Both the position numbers and the translations under genes were made by a program. DNA of 64,000 bases from assembly GCF_001428685.1 (NCBI RefSeq), contig NZ_LMIK01000001.1:228550-292549 (forward strand), given 5' to 3'. Shown here piece by piece: positions 43,035-53,638 of the stretch; position 1 is the stretch's first letter, and the number at the start of each line of letters is the position of its first letter. This DNA is from Lysobacter sp. Root76 (GTDB taxonomy: Bacteria > Pseudomonadota > Gammaproteobacteria > Xanthomonadales > Xanthomonadaceae). The notes under the pieces were generated by a model. It worked only from the letters and a program-made list of their open reading frames with translations. It did not search any database and was not told the origin of the DNA.

Positions 43035-44606
43035 TTACAGCCCCATCTGCAGCTTGGAGGTGGCGATCTGCGTCGCCAGGTTGGCGATCGCCGGTTCCAT
43101 CAGGTCGGTCAGCGGCTTGGGCCAGATGCCCAGGATCAGCACGCCGGCGGCGAACACGCCCAGGACCAGGGCCTCGCGCGGGTTGATGTCTTCCAGTTCG
43201 GCGACGTGGGCGTTGCCGACCTCGCCCCAGATGGTGCGCTTGACCAGCCACAGGGTATAGGCGGCGCCGATGATCAGGGTGGTCGCCGCGGCGAAAGCGA
43301 TCATCGGGTGCTTCTGGAACGCGGCCAGGATGACCATGAACTCGCCGACGAAGCCCGAGGTGCCCGGCAGGCCGGAGTTGGCCATGGCGAACAGGACCAC
43401 GAACGCGGCGAACCAGGGCATCACGTTGGCGACGCCGCCGTAGTCCTTGATCATGCGGCTGTGCATGCGGTCGTAGAGCACGCCGACGCAGGTGAACATC
43501 GCGCCCGACACGAAGCCGTGGCTGATCATCTGCACCATCGCGCCCTGCAGGCCCAGGCGGGCGGCGTCGACGTTGCCGTAGTCGCGGACCAGGGCGAAGG
43601 AGATGAAGGTGCCCAGGGTTACGAAGCCCATGTGCGAGACCGACGAGTACGCGATCAGCTTCTTCATGTCCTCCTGGACCAGCGCGACCAGGCCGACGTA
43701 GACCACCGCGATCAGGCTCAGCGCGATCACCAGCCAGGCCCACTCCTGCCCCGCGTCCGGCACCACCGGCAGGGTGAAGCGCAGGAAGCCGTAGCCGCCG
43801 ATCTTCAGCATGATCGCGGCCAGGATCACCGAACCGGCGGTCGGTGCCTCGACGTGCGCGTCCGGCAACCAGGTGTGGACCGGGAACATCGGCACCTTGA
43901 CCGCGAACGCGATCAGGAACCCGAAGAACAACCACATCTGCTCGGTCGCGGTCAGCGGCAGGGTGTACCAGTCGGCCAGCTGCCAGCTGCCGCTCTTGAG
44001 GTACAGGTAGATCAGCCCGACCAGCATGAACACCGAGCCGAGGAAGGTGTACAGGAAGAACTTCACCGCGGCGTAGACGCGGCGCGGGCCGCCCCAGACG
44101 CCGATGATGATGAACATCGGGATCAGCATGCCCTCGAAGAACACGTAGAACAGCATCGCGTCCATGGCCGAGAACACGCCCACCATCAGGCCCTCCAGGA
44201 CCAGGAAGGCGGCGTAGTACTGGCTCACGCGCTTGTCGACCGAGCCCCAGGCGCTGATCAGCACCAGCACCGTGGTCAGGGTGGTCAGCGCGATCAGGGC
44301 GATCGAGATGCCGTCGACGCCGAGGTGGTAGCGGATGTCGTAGGCCGGGATCCAGGCGCGATCCTCGACGAACTGCATGCCGGCGTTGGCGGCGTCGAAG
44401 CCGGTGAACAGGAACACGCTCAGGGCCAGGGTGATCAGGCCGATGGCCAGCGCGAACCAGCGCGCGGAACCGGCGCGCTGGTTGCCGAACGCCAGGGTGG
44501 CCAGGCCGCCGACGATCGGCAGCCAGATGATCGCCGACAGCAGGTGCGTGCTCAGCAAGGGGGGCGTGCTCAGGGAAACCACGCTCAGCAAGGGCTCGGG
44601 GCTCAC
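43035..44606 (-). CDS. nuoM: NADH-quinone oxidoreductase subunit M
   Basis: 523 residues, antiporter-like membrane subunit. F-F-E-G-M-L-I-P-M-F-I-I-I-G (conserved Glu), V-K-V-P-M-F-P-V-H-T-W-L-P-D-A-H-V-E-A-P-T (TM7 Lys and channel His) and S-H-M-G-F-V are diagnostic. Translation starts at GTG 44606. It lies 18 bp behind nuoL. Confidence 0.97.
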   Translation of the reverse strand: MSPEPLLSVVSLSTPPLLSTHLLSAIIWLPIVGGLATLAFGNQRAGSARWFALAIGLITLALSVFLFTGFDAANAGMQFVEDRAWIPAYDIRYHLGVDGISIALIALTTLTTVLVLISAWGSVDKRVSQYYAAFLVLEGLMVGVFSAMDAMLFYVFFEGMLIPMFIIIGVWGGPRRVYAAVKFFLYTFLGSVFMLVGLIYLYLKSGSWQLADWYTLPLTATEQMWLFFGFLIAFAVKVPMFPVHTWLPDAHVEAPTAGSVILAAIMLKIGGYGFLRFTLPVVPDAGQEWAWLVIALSLIAVVYVGLVALVQEDMKKLIAYSSVSHMGFVTLGTFISFALVRDYGNVDAARLGLQGAMVQMISHGFVSGAMFTCVGVLYDRMHSRMIKDYGGVANVMPWFAAFVVLFAMANSGLPGTSGFVGEFMVILAAFQKHPMIAFAAATTLIIGAAYTLWLVKRTIWGEVGNAHVAELEDINPREALVLGVFAAGVLILGIWPKPLTDLMEPAIANLATQIATSKLQMGL

Positions 44607-44624
44607 GTCTCGGTCCTTGTCCTG

Positions 44625-46799
44625 TTAGCGCCAGTAACGAATCAGCACGGCCAGCAGTGCAATCAGGCCGAGGATCATCGCGAAGGCATAGTGATAGAGA
44701 TAACCGGATTGCACGCGGCGCACGATTCCGGCGACGAGGTCGACCGCGCGCGCGCTGCCCTCGACGATGCCGCCGTCGATGACGCGGCTGTCGACTTCGC
44801 GCGAGGCCTTGCCCAGGCGCACGCCACCGGCGGCGAAGCCGTCGATCCAGAGCTTGTCGAAGCCGTACTTGTTCTCGAGCACGCGCACCGGCCAGGCGAA
44901 CATCCGGCGCGCCTTGGCGGGCAGTTCGGGCTTCCACCAGTACATGATCGTGGCCAGGACGAAGCCGGAGAAGGCCAGCAAGAAGGCCGGAGCCGTGAGG
45001 CCGTGCAGGGCGAACTTGAGCGGACCGTGCCAGGCTTCCTCGCCGACCAGGGCGACGGTGTCGCGCGCCGGCGCCAAGTCGATCGAGCCCAGGAAGAACG
45101 GCAGCTGCTGGACGTGACCGGCCCAGTCGGTGCCGAACAGCATCGGACCCGCGGTGAAGTAGCCGATCAGCACCGACGGGATCGCCAGCAGGATCAGCGG
45201 CAGCGTGACCACCCAGGGCGACTCGTGCGGCTCGTGCGCGCCGTGGTGGCCATGGTCGTCGTGGGCATGCTCGTCATGGGCATGTCCGTCGTGCGCATGC
45301 TCATCGTGGGCGTGCGCGTCGTGATGCGCGTCGTGACCGTGATCGGCGTGGGCGTCGCGGAAACGCTCCTTGCCGTGGAAGGTCATGTAGAGCAGACGGA
45401 AGCTGTAGAACGCGGTCACGAAGGCGCCCAGCAGCACCGCCCAATAGGCGTACTGCGCGACCCAGGTCGCGTGCGCGTCGGTGGTGGCGTGGTGCGCGGC
45501 CTCGATGATGGTGTCCTTCGAATAGAAACCCGAGAAGAACGGCGTGCCGACCAGGGCCAGCGTGCCCAGCAGGCTGGTCCAGTAGGTGATCGGCATGTAC
45601 TTGCGCAGGCCGCCCATCTTGCGCATGTCCTGCTCGTGATGCATGCCGATGATCACCGAGCCCGCGGCCAGGAACAGCAGCGCCTTGAAGAAGGCGTGGG
45701 TCATCAGGTGGTAGACCGCCGACGAGTACGCCGACACGCCCAGCGCCACGGTCATGTAGCCCAGCTGGGACAGGGTCGAGTACGCGACCACGCGCTTGAT
45801 GTCGTTCTGGACGATGCCCATCAGGCCGGTCCAGAACGCGGTGGTGGCGCCGATGAACAGCACGAAGTTGAGCGCGGTCTGCGACAGCTCGAACAACGGC
45901 GACATGCGCGCGACCATGAAGATGCCCGCGGTGACCATGGTCGCGGCGTGGATCAGGGCCGAGATCGGGGTCGGGCCTTCCATCGAGTCCGGCAGCCAGA
46001 CGTGCAGCGGCACCTGCGCCGACTTACCCATCGCGCCGATGAACAGGCAGATGCAGATCGCGGTCGCGGCCGACCAGACCACCGGTTCGGCGGTGACCGA
46101 CCAGGTCTGGCCGAACAGGCTGACCGTGCCGCCCCAGATGCCGATGGTGCGGCCGGCGATGTCGGTGGCCTTGGCGAACACCACGCCGTAGTCCAGCGAA
46201 CCGGTCGCCCACAGCACGCCGGCGATGCCGAGCAGGAAGCCGAAGTCGCCGACGCGGTTGACCAGGAAGGCCTTGAGGTTGGCGAACACCGCGCTCGGGC
46301 GCTTGAACCAGAAGCCGATCAGCAGGTACGACACCAGGCCCACCGCTTCCCAGCCGAAGAACAGCTGCAGGAAGTTGTTGCTCATGACCAGCATGAGCAT
46401 CGAGAAGGTGAACAGCGAGATGTAGCTGAAGAAGCGCTGGTAGCCGGGGTCCTCGGCCATGTAGCCGATGGTGTAGACGTGCACCAGCAGCGAGACGAAG
46501 GTGACCACCACCATCATCATCGCGGTGAGCTTGTCGACCATGAAGCCGACATTGGCCTCGATGCCGCCGACCTGGAACCAGGTGTAGATGTTCTCGTTGA
46601 ACGGGATCGCGGCCTGCGCCAGCAGCTGCCACAGCACATAGCACGACAGCGCGCAGCTGACCGCGACGCCGAGGATGGTGACGGTGTGCGAACCCGCACG
46701 GCCGACCTGACGACGGAACAGGCCGGCGACGATCGCGCCCAGCAGCGGCGCGAGCACGATGGCGAGCAGGACGGACTTGGAGAGTACGACGGGTTGCAT
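44625..46799 (-). CDS. nuoL: NADH-quinone oxidoreductase subunit L with His-rich loop
   Basis: 724 residues, longer than the ~615 of E. coli NuoL. It is the distal antiporter-like subunit whose long lateral helix runs along the membrane arm. W-E-A-V-G-L-V-S-Y-L-L-I-G-F-W (conserved Glu) and S-A-Q-V-P-L-H-V-W-L-P-D-S-M-E-G-P-T-P are typical. Between residues ~481 and 523 is an insert with 18 His alternating with Asp, Glu, Ala and Gly (DNA about 45230-45357), directly after a conserved F-H-G-K-E-R-F segment. It is probably a surface loop; metal binding is possible. Confidence 0.97.
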   Translation of the reverse strand: MQPVVLSKSVLLAIVLAPLLGAIVAGLFRRQVGRAGSHTVTILGVAVSCALSCYVLWQLLAQAAIPFNENIYTWFQVGGIEANVGFMVDKLTAMMMVVVTFVSLLVHVYTIGYMAEDPGYQRFFSYISLFTFSMLMLVMSNNFLQLFFGWEAVGLVSYLLIGFWFKRPSAVFANLKAFLVNRVGDFGFLLGIAGVLWATGSLDYGVVFAKATDIAGRTIGIWGGTVSLFGQTWSVTAEPVVWSAATAICICLFIGAMGKSAQVPLHVWLPDSMEGPTPISALIHAATMVTAGIFMVARMSPLFELSQTALNFVLFIGATTAFWTGLMGIVQNDIKRVVAYSTLSQLGYMTVALGVSAYSSAVYHLMTHAFFKALLFLAAGSVIIGMHHEQDMRKMGGLRKYMPITYWTSLLGTLALVGTPFFSGFYSKDTIIEAAHHATTDAHATWVAQYAYWAVLLGAFVTAFYSFRLLYMTFHGKERFRDAHADHGHDAHHDAHAHDEHAHDGHAHDEHAHDDHGHHGAHEPHESPWVVTLPLILLAIPSVLIGYFTAGPMLFGTDWAGHVQQLPFFLGSIDLAPARDTVALVGEEAWHGPLKFALHGLTAPAFLLAFSGFVLATIMYWWKPELPAKARRMFAWPVRVLENKYGFDKLWIDGFAAGGVRLGKASREVDSRVIDGGIVEGSARAVDLVAGIVRRVQSGYLYHYAFAMILGLIALLAVLIRYWR

Positions 46800-46804
46800 G
46801 CCGG

Positions 46805-47131
46805 TCAGCCCTTCATCGAGTCGATTTCAGCGACGTTGATCGTGCGCCGGTTGCGGAACAGCGTGACCAGGATCGCCAGGCCGATGGCGGCCTCGGCGGC
46901 GGCGACGGTCAGGATAAAGAACACGAACACCTGACCGGCCGGATCGGCCAGCTGGCGCGAGAACGCGACGAAGTTGATGTTGACCGCGAGCAGCATCAGC
47001 TCGATCGACATCAGCAGCACGATTACGTTCTTGCGATTGAGGAAGATGCCGGCGACGCTGATGCAGAACAGCACCGCGCCCAGCGCGAGATAGTGGCCCA
47101 GGGCCAGACCGGCTCCGAAGAATTCGCTCAC
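46805..47131 (-). CDS. nuoK: NADH-quinone oxidoreductase subunit K
   Basis: 108 residues, three membrane helices, an Mrp-antiporter MrpC-like subunit. [24 protein letters not shown] contains the conserved membrane Glu needed for proton translocation; a second Glu is in [11 protein letters not shown]. Start GTG 47131 overlaps the nuoJ stop as GTGA, indicating coupling. Confidence 0.95.
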   Translation of the reverse strand: MSEFFGAGLALGHYLALGAVLFCISVAGIFLNRKNVIVLLMSIELMLLAVNINFVAFSRQLADPAGQVFVFFILTVAAAEAAIGLAILVTLFRNRRTINVAEIDSMKG

Positions 47132-47763
47132 GGCTTGGCCTCCTCGGCGGGCGCTTCGGGTTCCGGCGGCAGCGGCTTGACCGCGTCCATCTTGACCATG
47201 CGCAGGCGGTCGCTGGCGCGGACGCGCGCCTGCTCGGACGGGTTCTGGTGCTTGGCGCCCGGACGGCGGCGCAGGGTCAGCATGACCGCGGCGATCACCG
47301 CCACGGTCAGGATCACCGCAGCGACCTCGAACGGCAGCAGGAATTCGGTGAACAGCGCGCGCGCCAGCCAGGCGGTGTTTTCGCCGCCGGACGGGTCGGC
47401 GGTCAGCGGCGTGGCGACGTTGGCCTTGACCCCGATCAGGGTCAGCATCTCGACCAGCATCACCACCGCGACCAGCAGGCCGACCGGCAGGTAGCGCACG
47501 TAGCCCTCGCGCAGCGGCGCGACATCGATGTCGAGCATCATCACGACGAACAGGAACAGCACCATCACCGCGCCGACGTAGACCAGGATCAGGGCCACGC
47601 CGAGGAACTCGGCGCCGGCGATGATCCAGACGCAGGCGACAGAGAAGAAGGTCAGCACCAGGCTGAGTGCGGCGTGCACCGGGTTCTTGACGCTGATCAC
47701 CGCCACGGCGGCGGCCGTGGCCGCGAAGGCGAAGACGAAGAAAGCGATCTGGGCGAGATCCAT
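47128..47763 (-). CDS. nuoJ: NADH-quinone oxidoreductase subunit J
   Basis: 211 residues with five membrane helices. [14 protein letters not shown] and [27 protein letters not shown] are the conserved TM2-TM3 segments (TM3 carries the pi-bulge). ATG 47763 gives the common M-D-L-A-Q-I-A-F start; a GTG 9 bp upstream, right behind the nuoI stop, is the alternative. Confidence 0.95.
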   Translation of the reverse strand: MDLAQIAFFVFAFAATAAAVAVISVKNPVHAALSLVLTFFSVACVWIIAGAEFLGVALILVYVGAVMVLFLFVVMMLDIDVAPLREGYVRYLPVGLLVAVVMLVEMLTLIGVKANVATPLTADPSGGENTAWLARALFTEFLLPFEVAAVILTVAVIAAVMLTLRRRPGAKHQNPSEQARVRASDRLRMVKMDAVKPLPPEPEAPAEEAKP

Positions 47764-47772
47764 ATCGGGCAC

Positions 47773-48261
47773 TCAGCGGAAGGCGGCGTCGGCAGCGCGG
47801 CGCTCGGCGATCTCGGTCTCGAGACGGTCGCCGATCGCCAGCAGCTGCTGCTTGGTGACGATGTTCTGTCCGCGCTGGTCGAAGTGATATTCGTGGATGT
47901 GGGTCTCGACGATCGAGTCGACCGGGCAGGACTCCTCGCAGAAACCGCAGAAGATGCACTTGAACAGGTCGATGTCGTAACGCGTGGTGCGGCGGGTACC
48001 GTCCTCGCGCTTGGTCGAGTCGATGGTGATCGCCAGCGCCGGGCACACGGCCTCGCACAGCTTGCAGGCGATGCAGCGCTCTTCCCCGTTGGGATAGCGG
48101 CGCAGCGCATGCACGCCGCGGAAGCGCGGCGACTGCGGCGTCTTCTCCATCGGGTACATCAGCGTGTACTTGGGCTTGAACAGGTACTTGAGCGTCAGCC
48201 CAAGGCCCTGCGCCAGCTCGATGAGCAGCAGGCTCTTGAAGTAGGAAACGATGCGATTCAT
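47773..48261 (-). CDS. nuoI: NADH-quinone oxidoreductase subunit I
   Basis: 162 residues. It holds two [4Fe-4S] clusters (N6a, N6b) at the base of the peripheral arm: [12 protein letters not shown] and [12 protein letters not shown]. The N-terminal amphipathic helix [13 protein letters not shown] anchors it at the membrane. It starts 15 bp after nuoH. Confidence 0.97.
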   Translation of the reverse strand: MNRIVSYFKSLLLIELAQGLGLTLKYLFKPKYTLMYPMEKTPQSPRFRGVHALRRYPNGEERCIACKLCEAVCPALAITIDSTKREDGTRRTTRYDIDLFKCIFCGFCEESCPVDSIVETHIHEYHFDQRGQNIVTKQQLLAIGDRLETEIAERRAADAAFR

Positions 48262-48276
48262 GTCTTGAGCCTGTCC

Positions 48277-49353
48277 TTACACGCCCGGCTGGAACACGTT
48301 GTAGTACGCCATGACGGCGACCACGCAGATCCAGGCGATGGTCAGCGGAATGAACACCTTCCAGCCCAGGCGCATGATCTGGTCGTAGCGGTAGCGCGGG
48401 AACGAAGCGCGGAACCAGATGAAGCAGCTGGCGAAGAAGAACACCTTCGCGAACAGCCACCACCAGCCGTCGACCGAGAGGAACGGAATGCCCAGGCCCT
48501 GGAACGGGCTCAGCCAGCCGCCGAGGAAGAAGATCGAGGTCAGGAAGCTGATCAGGATCATGTTCGCGTATTCGGCCAGGAAGAACAGCGCGAACGCCGA
48601 ACCCGAATACTCGACCATGTGACCGGCGACGATTTCCGACTCGCCTTCGACCACGTCGAACGGCGCGCGGTTGGTCTCGGCCACGCCGGAGATGAAATAG
48701 ACCACGAACAGCGGCAGCATCGGCACCATGAACCATTCCAGCGCGCCGGCGTTGCCGGACTGCGCCATCACGATGTCGGTGAGGTTGAGGCTGCCGGCGC
48801 CGACCATCACGCCGACCATGGCGAAGCCCATCGCGATCTCGTAGGACACGACCTGGGCCGCGGCGCGCATCGCGCCGAGGAAGGCGTACTTCGAGTTCGA
48901 GGCCCAGCCGGCCAGGATGATGCCGTACACGCCCAGCGAGGTCATCGCCAGCAGGTACAGCAGGCCGGCGTTGGCGTTGGACAGGACCACGCGGGTGTCG
49001 AACGGCACCACCGCCCAGGCCGCGAACGCGGGCGCCAGGGTCAGCAGCGGCGCCAGCTTGTACAGGAAGGGCTCGGCCTTGGCCGGCTGGATCACTTCCT
49101 TGAACAGCAGCTTGAACACGTCCGCGAAGGCCTGAAGGATGCCCATGCCGACGTACATCGGACCGCGGCGCACATGCATCCAGCCGATCAGCTTGCGCTC
49201 CCAGACCACGTAGAACGCGACGGTGATGATCACCGGCATCGCGATCAGCAGGATCTTCAGCACGATCCAGGCGACCGCGCCGGCGTTGCCGAACGACAGG
49301 AACCAGTCGCGCATCGGGTCGACCACCTGGGTGGTGAACATTCCGTCCGTCAT
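48277..49353 (-). CDS. nuoH: NADH-quinone oxidoreductase subunit H
   Basis: 358 residues, eight membrane helices. It forms the quinone-entry site. [18 protein letters not shown] near residue 48 and [21 protein letters not shown] (acidic quinone-channel loop) are diagnostic. It starts 3 bp behind nuoG. Confidence 0.97.
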   Translation of the reverse strand: MTDGMFTTQVVDPMRDWFLSFGNAGAVAWIVLKILLIAMPVIITVAFYVVWERKLIGWMHVRRGPMYVGMGILQAFADVFKLLFKEVIQPAKAEPFLYKLAPLLTLAPAFAAWAVVPFDTRVVLSNANAGLLYLLAMTSLGVYGIILAGWASNSKYAFLGAMRAAAQVVSYEIAMGFAMVGVMVGAGSLNLTDIVMAQSGNAGALEWFMVPMLPLFVVYFISGVAETNRAPFDVVEGESEIVAGHMVEYSGSAFALFFLAEYANMILISFLTSIFFLGGWLSPFQGLGIPFLSVDGWWWLFAKVFFFASCFIWFRASFPRYRYDQIMRLGWKVFIPLTIAWICVVAVMAYYNVFQPGV

Positions 49354-49356
49354 GGC

Positions 49357-51588
49357 TTAGGCCCTCCCCGCCTGGACGCGACCGGCGCCGAGCGGCGCGG
49401 TGGCGCCGTGGCCGGTTTCGATCCAGATGGTGCCGCGCGCGACCTTGTCGCTGGTCGCGACCGGCAGGGTCGCGGTGCCGACGGCGGCGCTGAACTTGCC
49501 GACCGCACCGTCGGCCAGGCCGGCGGCCTGGGCGTCGAGCGGATGCAGCACGGCGCGCGGTTCGAGGTTGAGCGGATGCGATTGCAGGGCGGCGGCGCGG
49601 CGCACGGTGGCGTCGCTGCGGTAGATCGCGATGCTGGCCGCGACCTCGAAGCCCTCGCCCGCCGCGTTGGCGGCCTTGCCGGCGGCCGGCTTGAACGAGC
49701 GCGGCTCGATGCCGGCGCGCAGACCGGCCAGGTCGGTGAAGTCGAAGCCGGCCGCGCCGAGTTCGCCGCCGAGCGCGCGCAGCACGCGCCAGCCGGCGCG
49801 CGCCTGGCCCTGCAGCTTGCCGCCGGCGCTGGCGGCCTGGTCGCGACCGTCGAGGTTGGTCAGGGTGGCGTCGATTTCGGGCAACAAACCGATCGGCAGG
49901 ATCACGTCGGCGACGGCACGGGTCGAGCGGCAGGCGTAGTGGCTGAAGGCCACGACCTGGGCCTGGCCGAGCGCCTTAAGCGCGCTGGCGGTGTCGGCGA
50001 AATCCAGGCCAGGCTCGATGCCGTAGATCAGGTAGGCGCCGCGCGCATCGGCGAGCATGCCCTGGGCGTCGCGCGCACTCGGCAGCACGCCGTGGCGGCT
50101 CAGGCCGAGCGCGTTGGCGCCCTGCGGGATGCGGCACAGCGCGGCACCGGTGGCGGCGGCGAAATCGGCCGCAGCGGCGCGGATGGCGGATGCGTACGGG
50201 CCGTTCTCGGCCAGAGCGCCGAGCACGATGGCGACGCGGGTACCGGCCTTGGCGGCGTCGCGCAGAGCGGCGTCGGCGAGCGCCGCGGCGAGCTGCGACG
50301 GCGCGACGATGTGCTTGCCGGCGATGTCGAAAGTGAAATCGAAGTCGACCGGATTGACCACGTGCACCTTGGCGCCGCGGGTCCAGGCCTTGCGCACGCG
50401 CTGATGCGCGAGCGGCAGTTCGTGGCGCAGATTGCTGCCCACGATCACGATCACGTCGGCCTGCGACAGTTCGGCGACCGGCATCGCGAAGGCTTCGGCG
50501 ACGGCGGCGTCGGACAGGTCGTGCTGAGCGATGCGATGGTCGAGGTTGCCGGTACCCAGGGCCTGGGCCAGGCGCGCCAGCAGCGCGCCCTCCTCGTTCG
50601 AGGTCGCCGGATGCGCCAGGATGCCGAGGGCGTCGGCGCCGTTGTCGCGCAGGATCTTGGCGGCGCGCGAGAGCGCGTCTTCCCAAGTGGTCTCGCGCCA
50701 CTCGCCGCCGTCCTTGACCATCGGCGCGGTCGCGCGGTCTTCGGCGTACAGGCCCTGGTGCGAATAGCGGTCGCGGTCCGACAGCCAGCACTCGTTGACC
50801 GCTTCGTTGTCGCGCGGCACCGAGCGCAGCACGTCGCCGCGGCGCACGTGCAGGAACAGGTTGCTGCCGAGCGCGTCGTGGTAACCCAGCGACTCGCGCG
50901 CGGTCAGTTCCCAGGGACGGGCCTGGAACTGGAACACCTTGTTGGTCAGCGCGCCGACCGGGCAGACGTCGATGACGTTGCCGGACAGCTCGGTGGTCAA
51001 AGGCTTGCCGTCGTAGGTGCCGATCTGCAGGTTCTCGCCGCGGTACATACCGCCGAGTTCGTAGGTGCCGGCGACTTCCGCGGTGAAGCGGACGCAGCGC
51101 GTGCACTGGATGCAGCGGGTCATCTCGGTGGCGACCAGCGGCCCCATGTCCTCGTCGGGCACCACGCGCTTGCGCTCGGCGAAGCGGCTGACCGAGCGGC
51201 CGTAGCCCATCGACAGGTCCTGCAGCTCGCACTCGCCGCCCTGATCGCAGATCGGGCAGTCCAGCGGGTGGTTGACCAGCAGGAATTCCATGACGTTGCG
51301 CTGCGACTTCAGCGCCTTGTCGCTGCGGGTGACGACCTTCATGCCGTCCATCACCGGCGTGGCGCAGGCCGGCGCCGGCTTGGGCATCTTCTCGACTTCG
51401 ACCAGGCACATGCGGCAGTTGGCCGCGATGCTGAGCTTGTCGTGGTAGCAGAAGCGCGGGATCGGAATGCCGGCCTTGTCGGCGGCCTGGATGATCATCG
51501 AGCCCTTGGGCGCGGCCATCTCGACGCCGTCGATGAAGACGGTGACGTGATCCGGCGGCAGGTTCGGATTAACGGGTTGAGCGCTCAC
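49357..51588 (-). CDS. nuoG: NADH-quinone oxidoreductase subunit G
   Basis: 743 residues. N-terminal ferredoxin-like domain with [2Fe-2S] and [4Fe-4S] ligands ([13 protein letters not shown], the H-x3-C cluster motif [15 protein letters not shown]), then a molybdopterin-oxidoreductase-like domain without cofactor. GTG 51588 is chosen because GAGGGG stands 7 bp upstream; the frame is open to 51666 without a better start. A 103-bp spacer separates it from nuoF, the longest inside this operon. Confidence 0.95.
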   Translation of the reverse strand: MSAQPVNPNLPPDHVTVFIDGVEMAAPKGSMIIQAADKAGIPIPRFCYHDKLSIAANCRMCLVEVEKMPKPAPACATPVMDGMKVVTRSDKALKSQRNVMEFLLVNHPLDCPICDQGGECELQDLSMGYGRSVSRFAERKRVVPDEDMGPLVATEMTRCIQCTRCVRFTAEVAGTYELGGMYRGENLQIGTYDGKPLTTELSGNVIDVCPVGALTNKVFQFQARPWELTARESLGYHDALGSNLFLHVRRGDVLRSVPRDNEAVNECWLSDRDRYSHQGLYAEDRATAPMVKDGGEWRETTWEDALSRAAKILRDNGADALGILAHPATSNEEGALLARLAQALGTGNLDHRIAQHDLSDAAVAEAFAMPVAELSQADVIVIVGSNLRHELPLAHQRVRKAWTRGAKVHVVNPVDFDFTFDIAGKHIVAPSQLAAALADAALRDAAKAGTRVAIVLGALAENGPYASAIRAAAADFAAATGAALCRIPQGANALGLSRHGVLPSARDAQGMLADARGAYLIYGIEPGLDFADTASALKALGQAQVVAFSHYACRSTRAVADVILPIGLLPEIDATLTNLDGRDQAASAGGKLQGQARAGWRVLRALGGELGAAGFDFTDLAGLRAGIEPRSFKPAAGKAANAAGEGFEVAASIAIYRSDATVRRAAALQSHPLNLEPRAVLHPLDAQAAGLADGAVGKFSAAVGTATLPVATSDKVARGTIWIETGHGATAPLGAGRVQAGRA

Positions 51589-51691
51589 AGCGAGCCCCTC
51601 ATCGAAGCGGCGTACGAGCCCCTTGAGGCAAGGGGCGCATTGTTCGGGCGCGACGCGCCCGGGCAATGGGGGTTCGGGGAGCGTGCAGCGC

Positions 51692-53059
51692 TCATGCGGC
51701 CACCTTTTCGACCGTGCCGGCGGCTTGATCGTCGACCAGGAAACGCTTGTTCACGATCGCGTACTCGAACTCGCTCCAGTAGTGGCGCAGGAAGCCCTGC
51801 ACCGGCCACGCCGCGGCTTCGCCAAACGCGCAGATGGTATGGCCTTCGATCTGGCCGGCGGCGGCGCGCAGCATCTGCAGGTCGTCCAGCGTGGCCTGCT
51901 TCTCGACGATGCGGGTGAGCATGCGGTACATCCAGCCGGTGCCTTCGCGGCAGGGCGTGCACTGGCCGCAGCTTTCCTTGAAATAGAAGCGTGCGATGCG
52001 CTGGCAGGCACGAACCATGCAGGTGGTCTCGTCCATGACGATCACCGCGCCCGAGCCGAGGCCGGAACCGGCCTTCTGGATCGCGTCGTAATCCATGGTC
52101 AGGCCCATCATGGTCTCGCCCGGCAGCACCGGCATCGAAGAACCGCCCGGGATCACCGCCTTGAGCTTGCGGCCGCCGCGCATGCCGCCGGCCATCTGCA
52201 GCAGGTCGGCGAACGGCGTGCCCAGACGGACCTCGAAGTTGCCCGGATTGGCCACGTGGCCGGAGACCGAGAAAATCTTGGGGCCGCCGTTATTGGGCTT
52301 GCCGAGGTTGAGGAACCACTCGGCGCCGTTGCGGATGATCGCCGGCACCGAGGCGTAGGTCTCGGTGTTGTTGATCGTGGTCGGCTTGCCGTACAGGCCG
52401 AAGTTGGCCGGGAACGGCGGCTTGTAGCGCGGCTGGCCCTTCTTGCCTTCCAGCGACTCCATCAGCGCGGTTTCTTCGCCGCAGATGTAGGCGCCGGCGC
52501 CGAGCGCGCCGTAGATGTCGATGTCCACGCCGCTGCCGAGCACGTTCTTACCCAGCCAGCCGTGCTCGTAGGCTTCCTTCAGCGCCTGCTCGAAATGCTC
52601 GAACGGCTCGTGATGGAACTCGCCGCGCAGGTAGTTGTAGGCCACGGTCGAACCGGTGGCGTAGCAGGCGATCGCCATGCCCTCGACCACCGCGTGCGGG
52701 TTGTAGCGCAGGATGTCGCGGTCCTTGGCGGTGCCCGGCTCGGATTCGTCCGAGTTGCACAGGATGTACTTCTGGGTGCCGCTGCCCTTGGGCATGAAGC
52801 TCCACTTCAGGCCGGTCGGGAAGCCCGCGCCGCCGCGACCGCGCAGGCCCGAGCCCTTGACCATATCGACCACCTGGGCCGGATCGATCTTCTCGCTCAG
52901 GATCTTGCGCAGCGCCGCGTAGCCGCCGGTCTTGAGATAGTTCTCGTACGACCAGGGCGTGTCGAAATGCAGCGTCGTATAGACGACCTGATGCTCCTGC
53001 GGAGCCGGGCCGACCGGACCGTAGCCCTTGGAATAGTCGTGGTGATCGTGATGCGCCAT
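51692..53059 (-). CDS. nuoF: NADH-quinone oxidoreductase subunit F
   Basis: 455 residues. It binds NADH and FMN and carries cluster N3. G-L-R-G-R-G-G-A-G-F-P-T-G-L-K-W is the glycine-rich nucleotide site near residue 75, G-A-G-A-Y-I-C-G-E-E-T-A-L is the FMN site, and S-C-G-Q-C-T-P-C-R-E-G holds the [4Fe-4S] Cys. The N-terminus has a short His/Asp patch (MAHHDHHDY). It starts 11 bp after nuoE. Confidence 0.97.
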   Translation of the reverse strand: MAHHDHHDYSKGYGPVGPAPQEHQVVYTTLHFDTPWSYENYLKTGGYAALRKILSEKIDPAQVVDMVKGSGLRGRGGAGFPTGLKWSFMPKGSGTQKYILCNSDESEPGTAKDRDILRYNPHAVVEGMAIACYATGSTVAYNYLRGEFHHEPFEHFEQALKEAYEHGWLGKNVLGSGVDIDIYGALGAGAYICGEETALMESLEGKKGQPRYKPPFPANFGLYGKPTTINNTETYASVPAIIRNGAEWFLNLGKPNNGGPKIFSVSGHVANPGNFEVRLGTPFADLLQMAGGMRGGRKLKAVIPGGSSMPVLPGETMMGLTMDYDAIQKAGSGLGSGAVIVMDETTCMVRACQRIARFYFKESCGQCTPCREGTGWMYRMLTRIVEKQATLDDLQMLRAAAGQIEGHTICAFGEAAAWPVQGFLRHYWSEFEYAIVNKRFLVDDQAAGTVEKVAA

Positions 53060-53070
53060 CTGGCCCTGCC

Positions 53071-53598
53071 TCACTTCAGCCCGTCGAGAATCTCGTCCAC
53101 CTTGGCGGTGTCGAGCTTCTCGAGGTAATGACCGTTGACGACGACCACCGGCGCGCCGCAGCACGCGGCCAGGCACTCTTCCTCGCGCTTGAGGAAGACC
53201 CGGCCGTCGGCGGTGGATTCGCCGAGCTTGCAGCCCAGCTTCTTCTCGGCGTGCCGGACCAGGTCCTCGGCGCCGTTGAGCCAGCAGCTGATATTGGTGC
53301 AGAAGGCGACGTTATGCCGGCCGACCTTCTCGGTCTCGAACATCGAATAGAAGCTCGCGACCTCGTAGGCCCACACCGGCGGCAGGTCCAGGTACTTGGC
53401 GACCGCGGCGATCAGCTCGTCGCTCAGCCAGCCGCCGTTCTGCTCCTGCGCGGCGTGCAGACCCTGCAGCACGGCCGAGCGCTTGCGATCCGGCGGGAAC
53501 TTGCTCAGCCAGTGATCGATATGCGCGCGCGTCTTGTCCGACAGCGCGGCCATCGGATCGACATGCTGCGCGGTTTCGAAATTGCCTGTCGCCTTCAT
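53071..53598 (-). CDS. nuoE: NADH-quinone oxidoreductase subunit E
   Basis: 175 residues, thioredoxin-like fold with [2Fe-2S] cluster N1a. Ligands lie in F-C-T-N-I-S-C-W and C-L-A-A-C-C-G-A-P; V-A-S-F-Y-S-M-F precedes them as in the family. It is 40 bp behind nuoD. Confidence 0.97.
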   Translation of the reverse strand: MKATGNFETAQHVDPMAALSDKTRAHIDHWLSKFPPDRKRSAVLQGLHAAQEQNGGWLSDELIAAVAKYLDLPPVWAYEVASFYSMFETEKVGRHNVAFCTNISCWLNGAEDLVRHAEKKLGCKLGESTADGRVFLKREEECLAACCGAPVVVVNGHYLEKLDTAKVDEILDGLK

Positions 53599-53638
53599 TC
53601 GTTCTTTTCCTCAATGATCGCCGCTCGCCCCGGGGCGA

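Noticed and set aside
43206-46934. A 1242-codon open frame antisense to nuoM and nuoL
   Set aside because: Composition (Asp/Gln/His/Arg/Glu-rich, no domain) is that of an antisense shadow of membrane genes; no ribosome site and no recognisable motif.
47248-51918. A 1556-codon open frame antisense to nuoJ-nuoG
   Set aside because: Same reason: it mirrors four clearly real complex I genes and has no domain of its own.
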